Positions 52,577 to 60,457 of a DNA stretch of 64,000 nt are shown piece after piece. The DNA lies in NCBI RefSeq assembly GCF_902364025.1, contig NZ_CABJCG010000001.1, forward strand, positions 310,001 through 374,000. The letters run 5' to 3'. Source of the DNA: Enterocloster lavalensis (GTDB lineage Bacteria; Bacillota; Clostridia; Lachnospirales; Lachnospiraceae). The notes below the pieces were generated by a model. It made no database searches. It worked only from the letters and a program-made list of their open reading frames with translations, and was not told the DNA's origin. Positions within the stretch are counted from its first letter, which is position 1. Each line of letters opens with the position of its first letter. Made by a program: the position numbers and the translations under genes.

Positions 52577-53377
52577 TCACTTTAAGAAAGTGAGCGCGAA
52601 ATAGATCGCCGGAGCCGTAAAAATCATGCTGTCGAACCGGTCCATGATTCCGCCGTGGCCCGGTATGAGATGCCCGTAATCCTTCACATTGTGGTTTCGC
52701 TTGACAGCCGAAGCCGCCAGGTCCCCAACCTGTGAGATCACGGCCGCAATGGCGCAGGCCAGCGTGCAGGCCAGCTGCGGATTCTCGATCTGCGCCATGT
52801 GGCCGCCGAATACGGTGGAGAAAATGAGGCCCAGGGCCGCCGCTCCCAGCGTGCCGCCCACCGCTCCCTCCACGGATTTCTTCGGGCTCAGCACCGGAGC
52901 CAGCTTGTGTTTTCCCAAAAGCATGCCGCTGCAGTAAGCGCAGGTATCGCAGCCCCAGGAGCTTAAAAAAATCAGCCACACCAGAAACGCGCCGTCGTCC
53001 ATCACCCGGGTCTGATACAGGAAGCTGAGCATCACCGGCACATAACAGACGCCGAAAAACGCGCCTGTGATCTCCTCTGTCCGGTACTTGGGAAATGTAA
53101 ACACATACACCGCCATCAATAGCATCAGGGAGGCAATGATCATCAGCGTAATGTACTGCTGCCCCTCAAACCACAGGATTCCATAGTAGGAAACCGCCGT
53201 TCCGTAGCCGATAAGGGCCAGGGGCTTTTTGTGTATATCCAGTACGCGGTACAGTTCGAAGAGTCCTACCAGGGATATGGCTGCCGTGACGGCAAAGAGC
53301 AGCGCGCCGCCCTGCCCCACCACCACGATGGCGATGGCCACCAGTATGATTCCACTGATTAACCGTGTTGTAAACAT
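52577..53377 (-). CDS. cdsA: Phosphatidate cytidylyltransferase
   Basis: 266 residues, about eight TM segments. CTP + phosphatidate to CDP-diacylglycerol. The C-terminal CDS signature SAVKRNHNVKDYGHLIPGHGGIMDRFDS is split across residues 220-250 with the catalytic Asp of the MDRFDS end, and SPKKSVEGAVGGTLGA near 167 is the second family block. GGAAAGGAGAA ribosome site. Lies between uppS and dxr as in most Firmicutes. Confidence 0.96.
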   Translation of the reverse strand: MFTTRLISGIILVAIAIVVVGQGGALLFAVTAAISLVGLFELYRVLDIHKKPLALIGYGTAVSYYGILWFEGQQYITLMIIASLMLLMAVYVFTFPKYRTEEITGAFFGVCYVPVMLSFLYQTRVMDDGAFLVWLIFLSSWGCDTCAYCSGMLLGKHKLAPVLSPKKSVEGAVGGTLGAAALGLIFSTVFGGHMAQIENPQLACTLACAIAAVISQVGDLAASAVKRNHNVKDYGHLIPGHGGIMDRFDSMIFTAPAIYFALTFLK

Positions 53378-53414
53378 GGTGTTCTCCTTTCCGCATCCTC
53401 CATTTTATCTCTTG

Positions 53415-54137
53415 TCAGCCCTTTACGCCGCCGAACCGCCGTTCTCTCCTATTATATTGCACAATAGCCTTTTCCAATTCCTCTTTATTGAAATCCGGCC
53501 ACAGGCAGTCAGTCACCACGATCTCGGTGTAGGCCAGCTGCCACAGCAGATAGTTGGACAGGCGCAGCTCGCCGCTGGTGCGGATGAGCAGATCCGGGTC
53601 CGGCATGTCCGCCGTATCTAAATAGGAAGCAAATGTGGCCTCGTCGATCTGATCCGCGTCCACCTTCCCGGCCGCGCAGTCCTGGGCCAGCCGCTTCGCC
53701 GCCCTGCGTATCTCGTCCCGGCCGCCGTAATTGACCGCGATCACAAAGGTTAGGCCCGTATTGTCCTTTGTCTCGGACTCCAGACGGTTGATCCCTTCGA
53801 TGATATCCCGGTCAAAACGGGTGCGGTCGCCGATCATTTTCACCCGCACATTGTTGGCGGAGGCAATTTTCAGCAGACGCACCATATAAAAACGAAACAG
53901 CTGCATCAGGGCGCCCACCTCGTCGGAGGAGCGCTTCCAGTTCTCTGTGGAAAAGCCGTACACGGTCAGATAGCGGATTCCCATTCGGGCCGCGATCTCC
54001 ACCGTTTTCTCTACGGTAACGCAGCCCTCCTTGTGTCCCATGGTTCTGGGCAGCCCGCGTTTTTTTGCCCAGCGGCCGTTTCCGTCCAGAATCAGGGCCA
54101 CATGCTGCGGAATTACCATTTGTTCATCCAATGCCAT
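53415..54137 (-). CDS. uppS: Undecaprenyl diphosphate synthase
   Basis: 240-residue cis-prenyltransferase that extends farnesyl diphosphate to C55 for cell-wall glycan carriers. All active-site blocks are intact: HVALILDGNGRWAKKRGLP, LTVYGFSTENWKRS, FVIAVNYGGRDEI and LLIRTSGELRLSNYLLWQ followed by WPDF. Compare the divergent paralogue at 3979, where the later blocks are changed. First gene after the frr spacer array. Confidence 0.97.
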   Translation of the reverse strand: MALDEQMVIPQHVALILDGNGRWAKKRGLPRTMGHKEGCVTVEKTVEIAARMGIRYLTVYGFSTENWKRSSDEVGALMQLFRFYMVRLLKIASANNVRVKMIGDRTRFDRDIIEGINRLESETKDNTGLTFVIAVNYGGRDEIRRAAKRLAQDCAAGKVDADQIDEATFASYLDTADMPDPDLLIRTSGELRLSNYLLWQLAYTEIVVTDCLWPDFNKEELEKAIVQYNRRERRFGGVKG

Positions 54138-54185
54138 ATCTTCTGTTCACCTTTCTATCAGGCCGCCCCGGCGGCCCGCCAGATT

Positions 54186-54305
54186 CTGCGATCACCCACG
54201 GGCCGCGCCCGAAGCTCATCACATTCCGCGATCACCCACGGGCCATGCCCGAAGCTCATCACATTCCGCGATCACCCACAGGCTGCGCCCGCGGCTCATC
54301 ACATT
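54186..54305. repeat. Three 40-bp tandem units (family A) between frr and uppS
   Basis: Units 54186-54225, 54226-54265 and 54266-54305, each ending GCTCATCACATT. The third unit is homologous to the single copies at 4.6 and 35.9 kb. A GC-rich hairpin at about 54312-54334 adjoins on the frr side. Confidence 0.85.
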
Positions 54306-54371
54306 CAATAAGGGAGCAGGTGTCCGCCTGCCCCCCGCTTTTGTATGATTGAAATCGGTCCCCTGACCGCC

Positions 54372-54923
54372 TTAAACGGTCATGATCTCCTTGGTTTTTG
54401 TCTCCACCGCTTTGTCGACCTTCTCGACCATCTTGTCGGTGAGCTTCTGCATCTTCTCCTCCGCCAGATCGCGGTCGTCCTCGCTCATGTCGCCGCTCTT
54501 CTCCATCTTCTTGAACGCGTCCATGGCATCCCGGCGGATGTTGCGGATGGCCACCTTGGCCTGGTCGCCTTTTTTCTTGACGTCCTTAGCCAGCTCTTTT
54601 CTGCGGTCCTCGGTCAGCTCCGGGAAAATCAGACGGATCGCGTTGCCGTCGTTGTTGGGGTTAATTCCCAGCTCAGAGGTGAGGATCGCCTTCTCGATGG
54701 GTTTGATCAGGCTCTTCTCCCAGGGCTGAATCACAATCATTCTGGCCTCGGGCACGGAAATATTGCCTACCTGCTGAAGGGGCGTGGGGGTGCCGTAGTA
54801 GTCCACCTTGATCTTGTCCAGCACATGGGGGTTGGCCCGTCCTGCGCGGATGGCGCCGAACTCTTCTTCCAGCACGACCAGTGTCTTGTTCATCTTTTCC
54901 TCATATTTTTTTAATTCTTCCAT
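54372..54923 (-). CDS. frr: Ribosome recycling factor
   Basis: 183 residues, normal length. It splits post-termination ribosomes with EF-G. Features: [26 protein letters not shown] near residue 13 with the conserved Arg, [29 protein letters not shown] and [26 protein letters not shown] ribosome site. Separated from pyrH by 210 bases that contain repeat B2, and from uppS by a tandem array. Confidence 0.97.
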   Translation of the reverse strand: MEELKKYEEKMNKTLVVLEEEFGAIRAGRANPHVLDKIKVDYYGTPTPLQQVGNISVPEARMIVIQPWEKSLIKPIEKAILTSELGINPNNDGNAIRLIFPELTEDRRKELAKDVKKKGDQAKVAIRNIRRDAMDAFKKMEKSGDMSEDDRDLAEEKMQKLTDKMVEKVDKAVETKTKEIMTV

Positions 54924-54980
54924 ACGCTCCTCCTGATTTCATGCGGTATTAGCCGCGAATTAAGTTTAAGTTCTGGATGT

Positions 54981-55113
54981 GTAACTGTTCAGTAGGTCTG
55001 CGCACTTGCTGCGCTGACCGTACGAAAATCTTAGCTTGCAGGCAAAAATCCCATCGACAAAGTCGATTTCAAATGGATTTTTGCTTGTATCTGTGAAGAT
55101 ACTGAACAGATAC
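54981..55113 (+). repeat. 133-bp palindromic repeat element, copy B2
   Basis: Begins GTAACTGTTCAGTAGGTCTG, ends TACTGAACAGATAC. Nearly the same sequence as 37463-37595 in reverse. It lies inside the pyrH-frr operon spacer, so it is transcribed with these essential genes. Confidence 0.85.
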
Positions 55114-55133
55114 CTGGATGTTTAAAATTGCAT

Positions 55134-55835
55134 TTACGCAGTCACGATGGTGCCGTTAATCCGGCCCTGCATGGCGTTGGCGATGCCGTCCGGCTCATTT
55201 AAACTGAATACCGCCATTGGCATCCGATGCTCCATGCACATGATGGAGGCGGTCAGATCCACCACTGCCAGCTGCTTGTCGATGACTTCCTGAATGGTGA
55301 TGGTGTCGTATTTCTTCGCAGCCGGATTTACCTTGGGATCGCTGTCGTAAACGCCGTCGATGGCCTTGGCTAACAGAATACAGTCCGCGTCCATCTCAAT
55401 GGCCCGCAGAGCGATTCCGGTATCCGTGGAGAAATAGGGATGTCCAGTGCCCCCGGCAAAAAACACGACCATACCGTGCTCAAAGTATTTGTTGGCCCGG
55501 TCCTTGGAGAACAGCTTGGTCATGGAGCCGCACTCAAAGGGCGTCAGAATCTGGGTTTTCATCCCCGCATTGCGGAAAATCTCGGACACATAGATGCAGT
55601 TCATCACCGTGGCCAGCATGCCGATCTGGTCCGCCTTGGTGCGGTCGATGGCCTCGCTGGTGCGCCCGCGCCAGAAATTGCCTCCGCCGATGACGATGCC
55701 CACCTGTACGCCCGCGTCCACGGAAAGCTTTACCTGACGGGCCACTTCCTTTACCGTGTCCTCGTCAAATCCCGTGTGCTTGGGACCGGCGAGCGCCTCG
55801 CCGCTTAATTTCAAAAATACGCGATTCATTTTCAT
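55134..55835 (-). CDS. pyrH: UMP kinase
   Basis: 233-residue amino-acid-kinase-fold enzyme that phosphorylates UMP to UDP. Seen are RVFLKLSGEALAG at the N-terminus, GVQVGIVIGGGNFWRG near residue 45, DQIGMLATVMNCIYV, FAGGTGHPYFSTDTGIALRA near 135 and AKAIDGVYDSDPK. ATG 55835 follows GGGAG; an earlier in-frame start has no ribosome site. First gene of the conserved operon with its own promoter. rpsB and tsf, often upstream, are not present here. Confidence 0.96.
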   Translation of the reverse strand: MKMNRVFLKLSGEALAGPKHTGFDEDTVKEVARQVKLSVDAGVQVGIVIGGGNFWRGRTSEAIDRTKADQIGMLATVMNCIYVSEIFRNAGMKTQILTPFECGSMTKLFSKDRANKYFEHGMVVFFAGGTGHPYFSTDTGIALRAIEMDADCILLAKAIDGVYDSDPKVNPAAKKYDTITIQEVIDKQLAVVDLTASIMCMEHRMPMAVFSLNEPDGIANAMQGRINGTIVTA

Positions 55836-55900
55836 ACTGATGTGAATCTCCCTTGTAATTGAGTTTTTAAGACGTGTGCCGTCATGCACACGATTTGGGC

Positions 55901-55946
55901 GGTATAATGCCTGTGGACATTATACCATATCTCCCTCATTTTGCAA
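55901..55946 (-). promoter_or_regulatory. pyrH promoter overlapped by a palindrome
   Basis: Minus strand TTGCAA (55941-55946), 16 bases, TATAAT (55919-55924). A perfect inverted repeat GGTATAATG (55901-55909)/CATTATACC (55918-55926) spans the -10 box and start point, and a 7-base-arm hairpin follows at 55873-55892. Could be a repressor site or leader hairpin. Confidence 0.65.
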
Positions 55947-56015
55947 AGAAAAAGAAAACTTTTAATTGTTTTCTGTTTTTTTTTCATATTTGTCGAAACA
56001 TTTTACAATTTCTCT

Positions 56016-56044
56016 TTGAGATTTGGGGAGATATGTAATATAAT
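56016..56044 (+). promoter_or_regulatory. Sigma-A promoter of the GGDEF/EAL gene
   Basis: TTGAGA (56016-56021), 17 bases, TATAAT (56039-56044), about 38 bases before the GTG start. Confidence 0.75.
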
Positions 56045-56081
56045 AGGGCTAATAGACAAAACAGACAAAGGAGGATTTTCC

Positions 56082-57443
56082 GTGGATTGGTTTCAGAATA
56101 AAAAAAAGAAGGCGGTTGAACAGCCGGAGGTAGAGGCGGCCGTTCCCCGGACTGAGGCCGCCGGGGGAGTCCGCGGCAAGCTGGATGAGATCATGTCGGC
56201 AGGTCCTGCTTCCAAAGGCGTCGTCATGAAGCTCTATCTGGAAAATTTCAAACATCTGAACAAGATTTTCGGATACGATTACTGCGAGGAGCTGCTCGGT
56301 CAAATCACCGCCTATTTAAGCGGGACTGCGGACGGCAATGTTTACCGCCACATCGGCGTGGAGTTCATACTCGTGCTGGAACAGTTCTCAGAGGGACGCG
56401 CTTCTGAGCTTGGCGACGAGATTCTGGAGCGTTTTGATCACGTCTGGACCATCAATGGGATCGACTGCCTCTGCTCCGCTCAGATCGGACTCTGTTCCTA
56501 TCCGGGACACGCTCAGACGACGGATGAGCTGTTAAAGCGCCTGGATCTCGCGGTGTCCAGCGCCTCTGAGTCCGGTCCCAACCAGCTGGCGGTCTACGAC
56601 AGCGTGCTGCACACGCAGTTCATGCGCAAACAGGCCATTGCGCATTATCTGCAGACGGCCCTGGAAAACCACGAGATCGAGGTGCGCTACCGTCCCACCT
56701 ACAATCTGAATACCGGCCGCTTTACCAGAGCGGACTTTTACATGCGCGTATTCATCCAGGGAATCGGTCTCATCGGCGCCGGCGAGTTCCTGCCCATCGC
56801 GGAGGACTCCGGGCAGATCCGCGCCATCGGCTATTACGGCCTGGAGCAGGTAGGACGCTGCATCGCGGAGCTGATGGAAGCCGGAAAGGAATTTGACTCC
56901 ATCTGCATGCCGGTGTCGCCCATTCTGTTCCTCCAGGAGAATTTCCTGGACGAGGTGTCCCGCATCATGGAGAGCTATCACATACCGGCCGGGAAACTGG
57001 CCCTGGAGCTGGACGAGAGCGCCCTTGGCTCCGCTTACTTAAATATCAACATCATCATGCAGGAGCTCTCCGACATGGGCGTGGAACTGGTGCTCAACGG
57101 CTTCGGCTCCGGATATACTCCCATCTCCAGCATCCTGGACCTGCCGGTGCAGACGCTGAAGCTGGAGCGCATGTTCGTGTGGCAGCTGGAGACGGAACCG
57201 CGCTCCGCCAGCATTTTCGGCGGACTGATTCAGATCGCCAGGGATCTTGGACTGCATATCATCGCGGAGGGCGTGGAGACGGAGAACCAGTTAAACGCCC
57301 TGAACAAGTTCGGCTGCGAATACCAGCAGGGCTTCTATTACGCTCCCACCATGAACCAGGATGTGCTGATGAAGGTGATCGGCACGTCTTTGGAGGAATC
57401 CCGCCTCACCATCGAGGAAGAGAAATTAAAACTGAAGCGGTGA
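56082..57443 (+). CDS. Degenerate GGDEF/EAL domain protein
   Basis: 453 residues from GTG 56082, which has a strong AAAGGAGG site. An ATG at 55941 is rejected because the promoter lies inside that extension. Residues about 55-195 form a GGDEF-like domain whose signature reads IGVEF in place of GGDEF; residues 220-445 form an EAL-like domain in which EAL reads ADF and the DDFG metal site reads NGFG, while IAEGVETENQL and QQGFYY are kept. It should be unable to make c-di-GMP and probably unable to cleave it; a receptor or scaffold role is likely. No TM segment. Confidence 0.88.
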   Translation: MDWFQNKKKKAVEQPEVEAAVPRTEAAGGVRGKLDEIMSAGPASKGVVMKLYLENFKHLNKIFGYDYCEELLGQITAYLSGTADGNVYRHIGVEFILVLEQFSEGRASELGDEILERFDHVWTINGIDCLCSAQIGLCSYPGHAQTTDELLKRLDLAVSSASESGPNQLAVYDSVLHTQFMRKQAIAHYLQTALENHEIEVRYRPTYNLNTGRFTRADFYMRVFIQGIGLIGAGEFLPIAEDSGQIRAIGYYGLEQVGRCIAELMEAGKEFDSICMPVSPILFLQENFLDEVSRIMESYHIPAGKLALELDESALGSAYLNINIIMQELSDMGVELVLNGFGSGYTPISSILDLPVQTLKLERMFVWQLETEPRSASIFGGLIQIARDLGLHIIAEGVETENQLNALNKFGCEYQQGFYYAPTMNQDVLMKVIGTSLEESRLTIEEEKLKLKR

Positions 57444-57478
57444 CGGCGGGTGACAGTGGACCCTACAATAAATAGCCG

Positions 57479-57507
57479 GAGGCAGGTCTCAATGACCTGC
57501 CTCTTTT
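57479..57507 (+). terminator. Terminator of the GGDEF/EAL gene
   Basis: GAGGCAGGTC-TCAAT-GACCTGCCTC followed by TTTT; it overlaps the last codons of the convergent MscS gene. Confidence 0.85.
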
Positions 57508-58331
57508 AATGGTTCGCCGGATGTGTTCTCCGCAGTCTGGTCCATCACCACCTGCAGATGCCGGTAGGGAATCTGGATTCCCGCCGCGTCAAAGTGCTGC
57601 TTGATCAGCCTGCGGATATCGCTGCAGGCCGCGAAGTTGTCGTCGATGTTCTGGGTCCACACCGTGGACTTGAGGATGATTCCGTCCTCCCCCAGTTCCT
57701 TCACGGACACCTTGACCTTATCCCCCTCCTCCTTGTTGGCCCGAACGTCCATCACCAGCGGATGTTCGGAGATGGTGCGCTGCATGATCTCAATGGCTTT
57801 TTCCAGATCGCTCTCGTAACTCACGGAAATCTCCATGTAATTGCCGATGTAATCGTTATTATAATTGCTGTTCTCCACAATGGCCTTGTTGATCACGCTG
57901 TTGGGGATGATCATACGGCTGTTGTGGTAGGTGCGGATCACGGTGTGGCGCACCGTCATATCCTCCACGATACCGGAAATTCCCAGGCTGCTGATGTTCA
58001 CCTTCTCCCCCAGGTTGAAGGGCCGCGACCAGCTGAGCATGACGCCGCTTACCACGTCGGCCAGAACCTGCTGGGCCGCAAAACCGACGATGGCCACCAG
58101 CAGCGAGGAACTGGTCAGCAGGGTGGCGCTGAGGGTCTTGGTGGTGTTGAACAGGCCGCTGGCACAGATAAACGCGATGATGGTCAGGATGGCCTTGGAG
58201 ATGCTGCGCAGAAATTTGATATGGATCTGCTCGTTGCGCTTTAAAATCATGCTGAACGTCTTATTCAGCACCAGCATGCCCACAAACCAGAGCGCGATAA
58301 TAATCGCAAGCTTAATTAAAATAATCTCCAA
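57489..58331 (-). CDS. Small-conductance mechanosensitive channel, MscS family
   Basis: 280 residues with about three TM segments and the pore helix/beta domain: LLTSSSLLVAIVGFAAQQVLADVVSGVML near residue 75 is the conserved TM3 pattern, followed by FNLGEKVNI and VEDMTVRHTVIRTYHNSRMIIPNS. It releases osmolytes on hypo-osmotic shock. Length matches short YkuT-like Gram-positive members. AGGAAGAAC ribosome site. Single gene, convergent with the GGDEF/EAL gene. Confidence 0.94.
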   Translation of the reverse strand: MEIILIKLAIIIALWFVGMLVLNKTFSMILKRNEQIHIKFLRSISKAILTIIAFICASGLFNTTKTLSATLLTSSSLLVAIVGFAAQQVLADVVSGVMLSWSRPFNLGEKVNISSLGISGIVEDMTVRHTVIRTYHNSRMIIPNSVINKAIVENSNYNNDYIGNYMEISVSYESDLEKAIEIMQRTISEHPLVMDVRANKEEGDKVKVSVKELGEDGIILKSTVWTQNIDDNFAACSDIRRLIKQHFDAAGIQIPYRHLQVVMDQTAENTSGEPLKEAGH

Positions 58332-58453
58332 AATGTTCTTCCTTTCACACTGAGTTTAACGGTCCCAGTATACAACATTTCATCCGATATTACAACCCGG
58401 GGCATATTCCAACACATGTCCCGGGCTTTAATGGCAAATTTCCGAAATTTAAT

Positions 58454-59437
58454 TTAGTACAATTTCTTCTCAAAATGCTGGTAATCCTTGGGATTGTTCC
58501 AATCCCCTCCCCAGGAAAAGCCGTGGGCCGAAAAGACCTTGAAGGCCAGGTCCTCGTGGGTAATCACGTGGGGCAGGCCGGTGCTCCGGTCAATGTAATC
58601 GTTGGCATTCTCGTGGGACCAGCGGGCTTTTCCGTCCCGGTAGGAGACGTAGGGATTTTGCTGCGGGTTGATATCGATGGCAAAGCCGTAGGCGTGGTTG
58701 GAGAGCTTCCCTCCTCCCGTCACCGGGCGGTAGTTGAAGCACGAGGTATTGTTCTTGTCGATGGAGGCCGAGTCGGAGCTCTCCCCGTCGCCGGTCCAGT
58801 AGTTGTCCACCAGATGCATGGACTGAATCTCGTACTCCGCATCGTAGAACTCCCGGAAAATCTCCAGCACCTCGTCAGCCAGCCCTTTGTTCACAATGAT
58901 CTCGCCCACCTGAAGCTCATGGTTAAAGTTGTAATGCAGCACCTTTAAATACCGCAGGTCGCTCAGGGCCACATCCGGGTTATCCCGGTAGGACTTCCCG
59001 TTGATCCTGCCGTAAACGGCGCCCTCGGTCTTAATCTCATAGGCCTGGAAATATTTCTCCAGATGGTCCATGTCCAGTTCCCTGCTGGTCACCACAGTTC
59101 CGGCCGCCACCCCGTCCAGAGTCTCCCACTTGGGCGGCTCGGTTTCCGGCGGCTGCGTGGTCTCCGGCTCCGATGTTTCCGCCTCCGAGGACGCCCTGGC
59201 CGCGGCCAGACGCTCAGCCTCCAGGCTGGATTCCATTTCCGCTCTCATGCCGTCCGCCTCCCGGGAGACTTCCATGAGACTGGCGTTTTCCGCGCTCATA
59301 CGTTCCATCTGTCCGTTCAGAGCGGACACCCTGGCTCCCAAAAAGATCGCGGAAACCAGGAGGCCGACCCCTGCGGCCCCGATGAGTCCCGAAACCAAAT
59401 GGTTCCGGTTTCTTCTTCTGCTCTGTCTCATGTTCAC
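58454..59437 (-). CDS. M15 family peptidase (D-Ala-D-Ala/L-Ala-D-Glu type), membrane-anchored
   Basis: 327 residues. N-terminal TM anchor (about 15-36), a coiled-coil/Glu-Ala segment (about 38-85), a Thr/Pro linker, then the peptidase. Zinc ligands are in LSNHAYGFAIDINPQQNPY (His, Asp) and DYQHFEKKLY (His), with FSWGGDW before the last, as in CwlK/M15C enzymes that trim peptidoglycan stems. Start overlaps the stop of the zinc-ribbon gene by four bases. Part of the envelope cluster. Confidence 0.9.
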   Translation of the reverse strand: MNMRQSRRRNRNHLVSGLIGAAGVGLLVSAIFLGARVSALNGQMERMSAENASLMEVSREADGMRAEMESSLEAERLAAARASSEAETSEPETTQPPETEPPKWETLDGVAAGTVVTSRELDMDHLEKYFQAYEIKTEGAVYGRINGKSYRDNPDVALSDLRYLKVLHYNFNHELQVGEIIVNKGLADEVLEIFREFYDAEYEIQSMHLVDNYWTGDGESSDSASIDKNNTSCFNYRPVTGGGKLSNHAYGFAIDINPQQNPYVSYRDGKARWSHENANDYIDRSTGLPHVITHEDLAFKVFSAHGFSWGGDWNNPKDYQHFEKKLY

Positions 59438-60357
59438 TCCCCTACCTTACAGTACATCCCCAGCTCCGCGATACAGGTATCGTCGTAGGAGGAGCCCTTG
59501 TAGACATCGTCGATCCGATACTCGATATAGCTGGCCGGATAGGGCGGGTCCACCTGCACCACATACTCCCGCTGTTCCGCCGGGAAGGTAATCTGGAAGG
59601 AATAGTCGTCCAGCGTGATGGTCAGAGTTCTGGGGCGGTTGTTCCCGTAAAAATACTTGTCATTGCGCCAGTTGCCCAGCTTAAATGTGAGGTAGGTGAT
59701 GGGCTGCTCCTGATCCAGCTTGTAGTAGATCGTCTCGCCGATGCCCGGGCCTTCCACCCCTTCCTGCCAGGAGGTGACCTCATCCCCGTCCACGGCCATC
59801 TCCGGCCCGTTCTGATTATTCTCCTGCTCGATGTTGGAGGTGGAGCCGGACTGGATGATGCCGACTCTGGCGTAACCGGTCAGGTCCGGGGAACCGTCCA
59901 GCAGCCACGCTGAGGTGGTTTCGGGAGCGGCGGCCGTGGTCTGTGCGGCCGTGGTTTCCGCCGCGGTCTGCGCGGGCGTCGTCTCTTCGGCGCTTGTCTC
60001 CGTCTCAGAGGCTTCGGTCTCCTCCTTTTTCTCCTGCTGATCGTCCTCCTTCTTGCCGGAATCCCAGTTCTTGTCCTCGTCTTTCGCGATTTCAGTCTCG
60101 GTCCCACCCTTGCCGGAAATGGCGTCCAACACCTTCGGCGCCATAAACGCGGCCAGGATGCCAATCACAAGGCAGATGGGGATAATTAGCAGCCAAATGG
60201 GAAATTTCTTTTTGGGCTTATCCGGCTTTTTGGGGGAAGGAGCCGCTGTGGATGCCTGCTCCATTCTCCCCTGGTCCGCAGCCTCCTGTCTCGCCCCGCA
60301 CTTGGGACAGAATTTCGCTCCGTCCTTCATTGGAGTTCCGCAATTTTTACAAAACAT
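59434..60357 (-). CDS. Zinc-ribbon membrane protein with C-terminal discoidin/NADase-type glycan-binding domain
   Basis: 307 residues. N-terminal zinc ribbon MFCKNCGTPMKDGAKFCPKC (four Cys), a Pro/Lys stretch, TM segment near 52-72, a long Glu/Thr/Ala linker, then a beta-sandwich of about 140 residues with MAVDGDEVTSWQEGVEGPGIGE and ITYLTFKLGNWRNDKYF, ending VYKGSSYDDTCIAELGMY. That pattern fits the NADase-type glycan-binding domain seen in Lachnospiraceae proteins. It likely displays a glycan-binding head outside the cell. Coupled to the M15 peptidase by a four-base overlap. Confidence 0.8.
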   Translation of the reverse strand: MFCKNCGTPMKDGAKFCPKCGARQEAADQGRMEQASTAAPSPKKPDKPKKKFPIWLLIIPICLVIGILAAFMAPKVLDAISGKGGTETEIAKDEDKNWDSGKKEDDQQEKKEETEASETETSAEETTPAQTAAETTAAQTTAAAPETTSAWLLDGSPDLTGYARVGIIQSGSTSNIEQENNQNGPEMAVDGDEVTSWQEGVEGPGIGETIYYKLDQEQPITYLTFKLGNWRNDKYFYGNNRPRTLTITLDDYSFQITFPAEQREYVVQVDPPYPASYIEYRIDDVYKGSSYDDTCIAELGMYCKVGE

Positions 60358-60457
60358 TCCTGTTTTCTCCTTTTTCTGATGGTATGGCCACCTGCGGCTT
60401 ACGCCGCCGGTTCACCCGTTTCCGTAAAAAACGCTGCAGCGTGTTATAACGCGGTCC

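Noticed and set aside
55941..56081. Upstream ATG that would give the GGDEF/EAL protein a hydrophobic N-terminus
   Set aside because: A good promoter -10 box (56039-56044) lies inside this extension and the GTG at 56082 has a perfect ribosome site.
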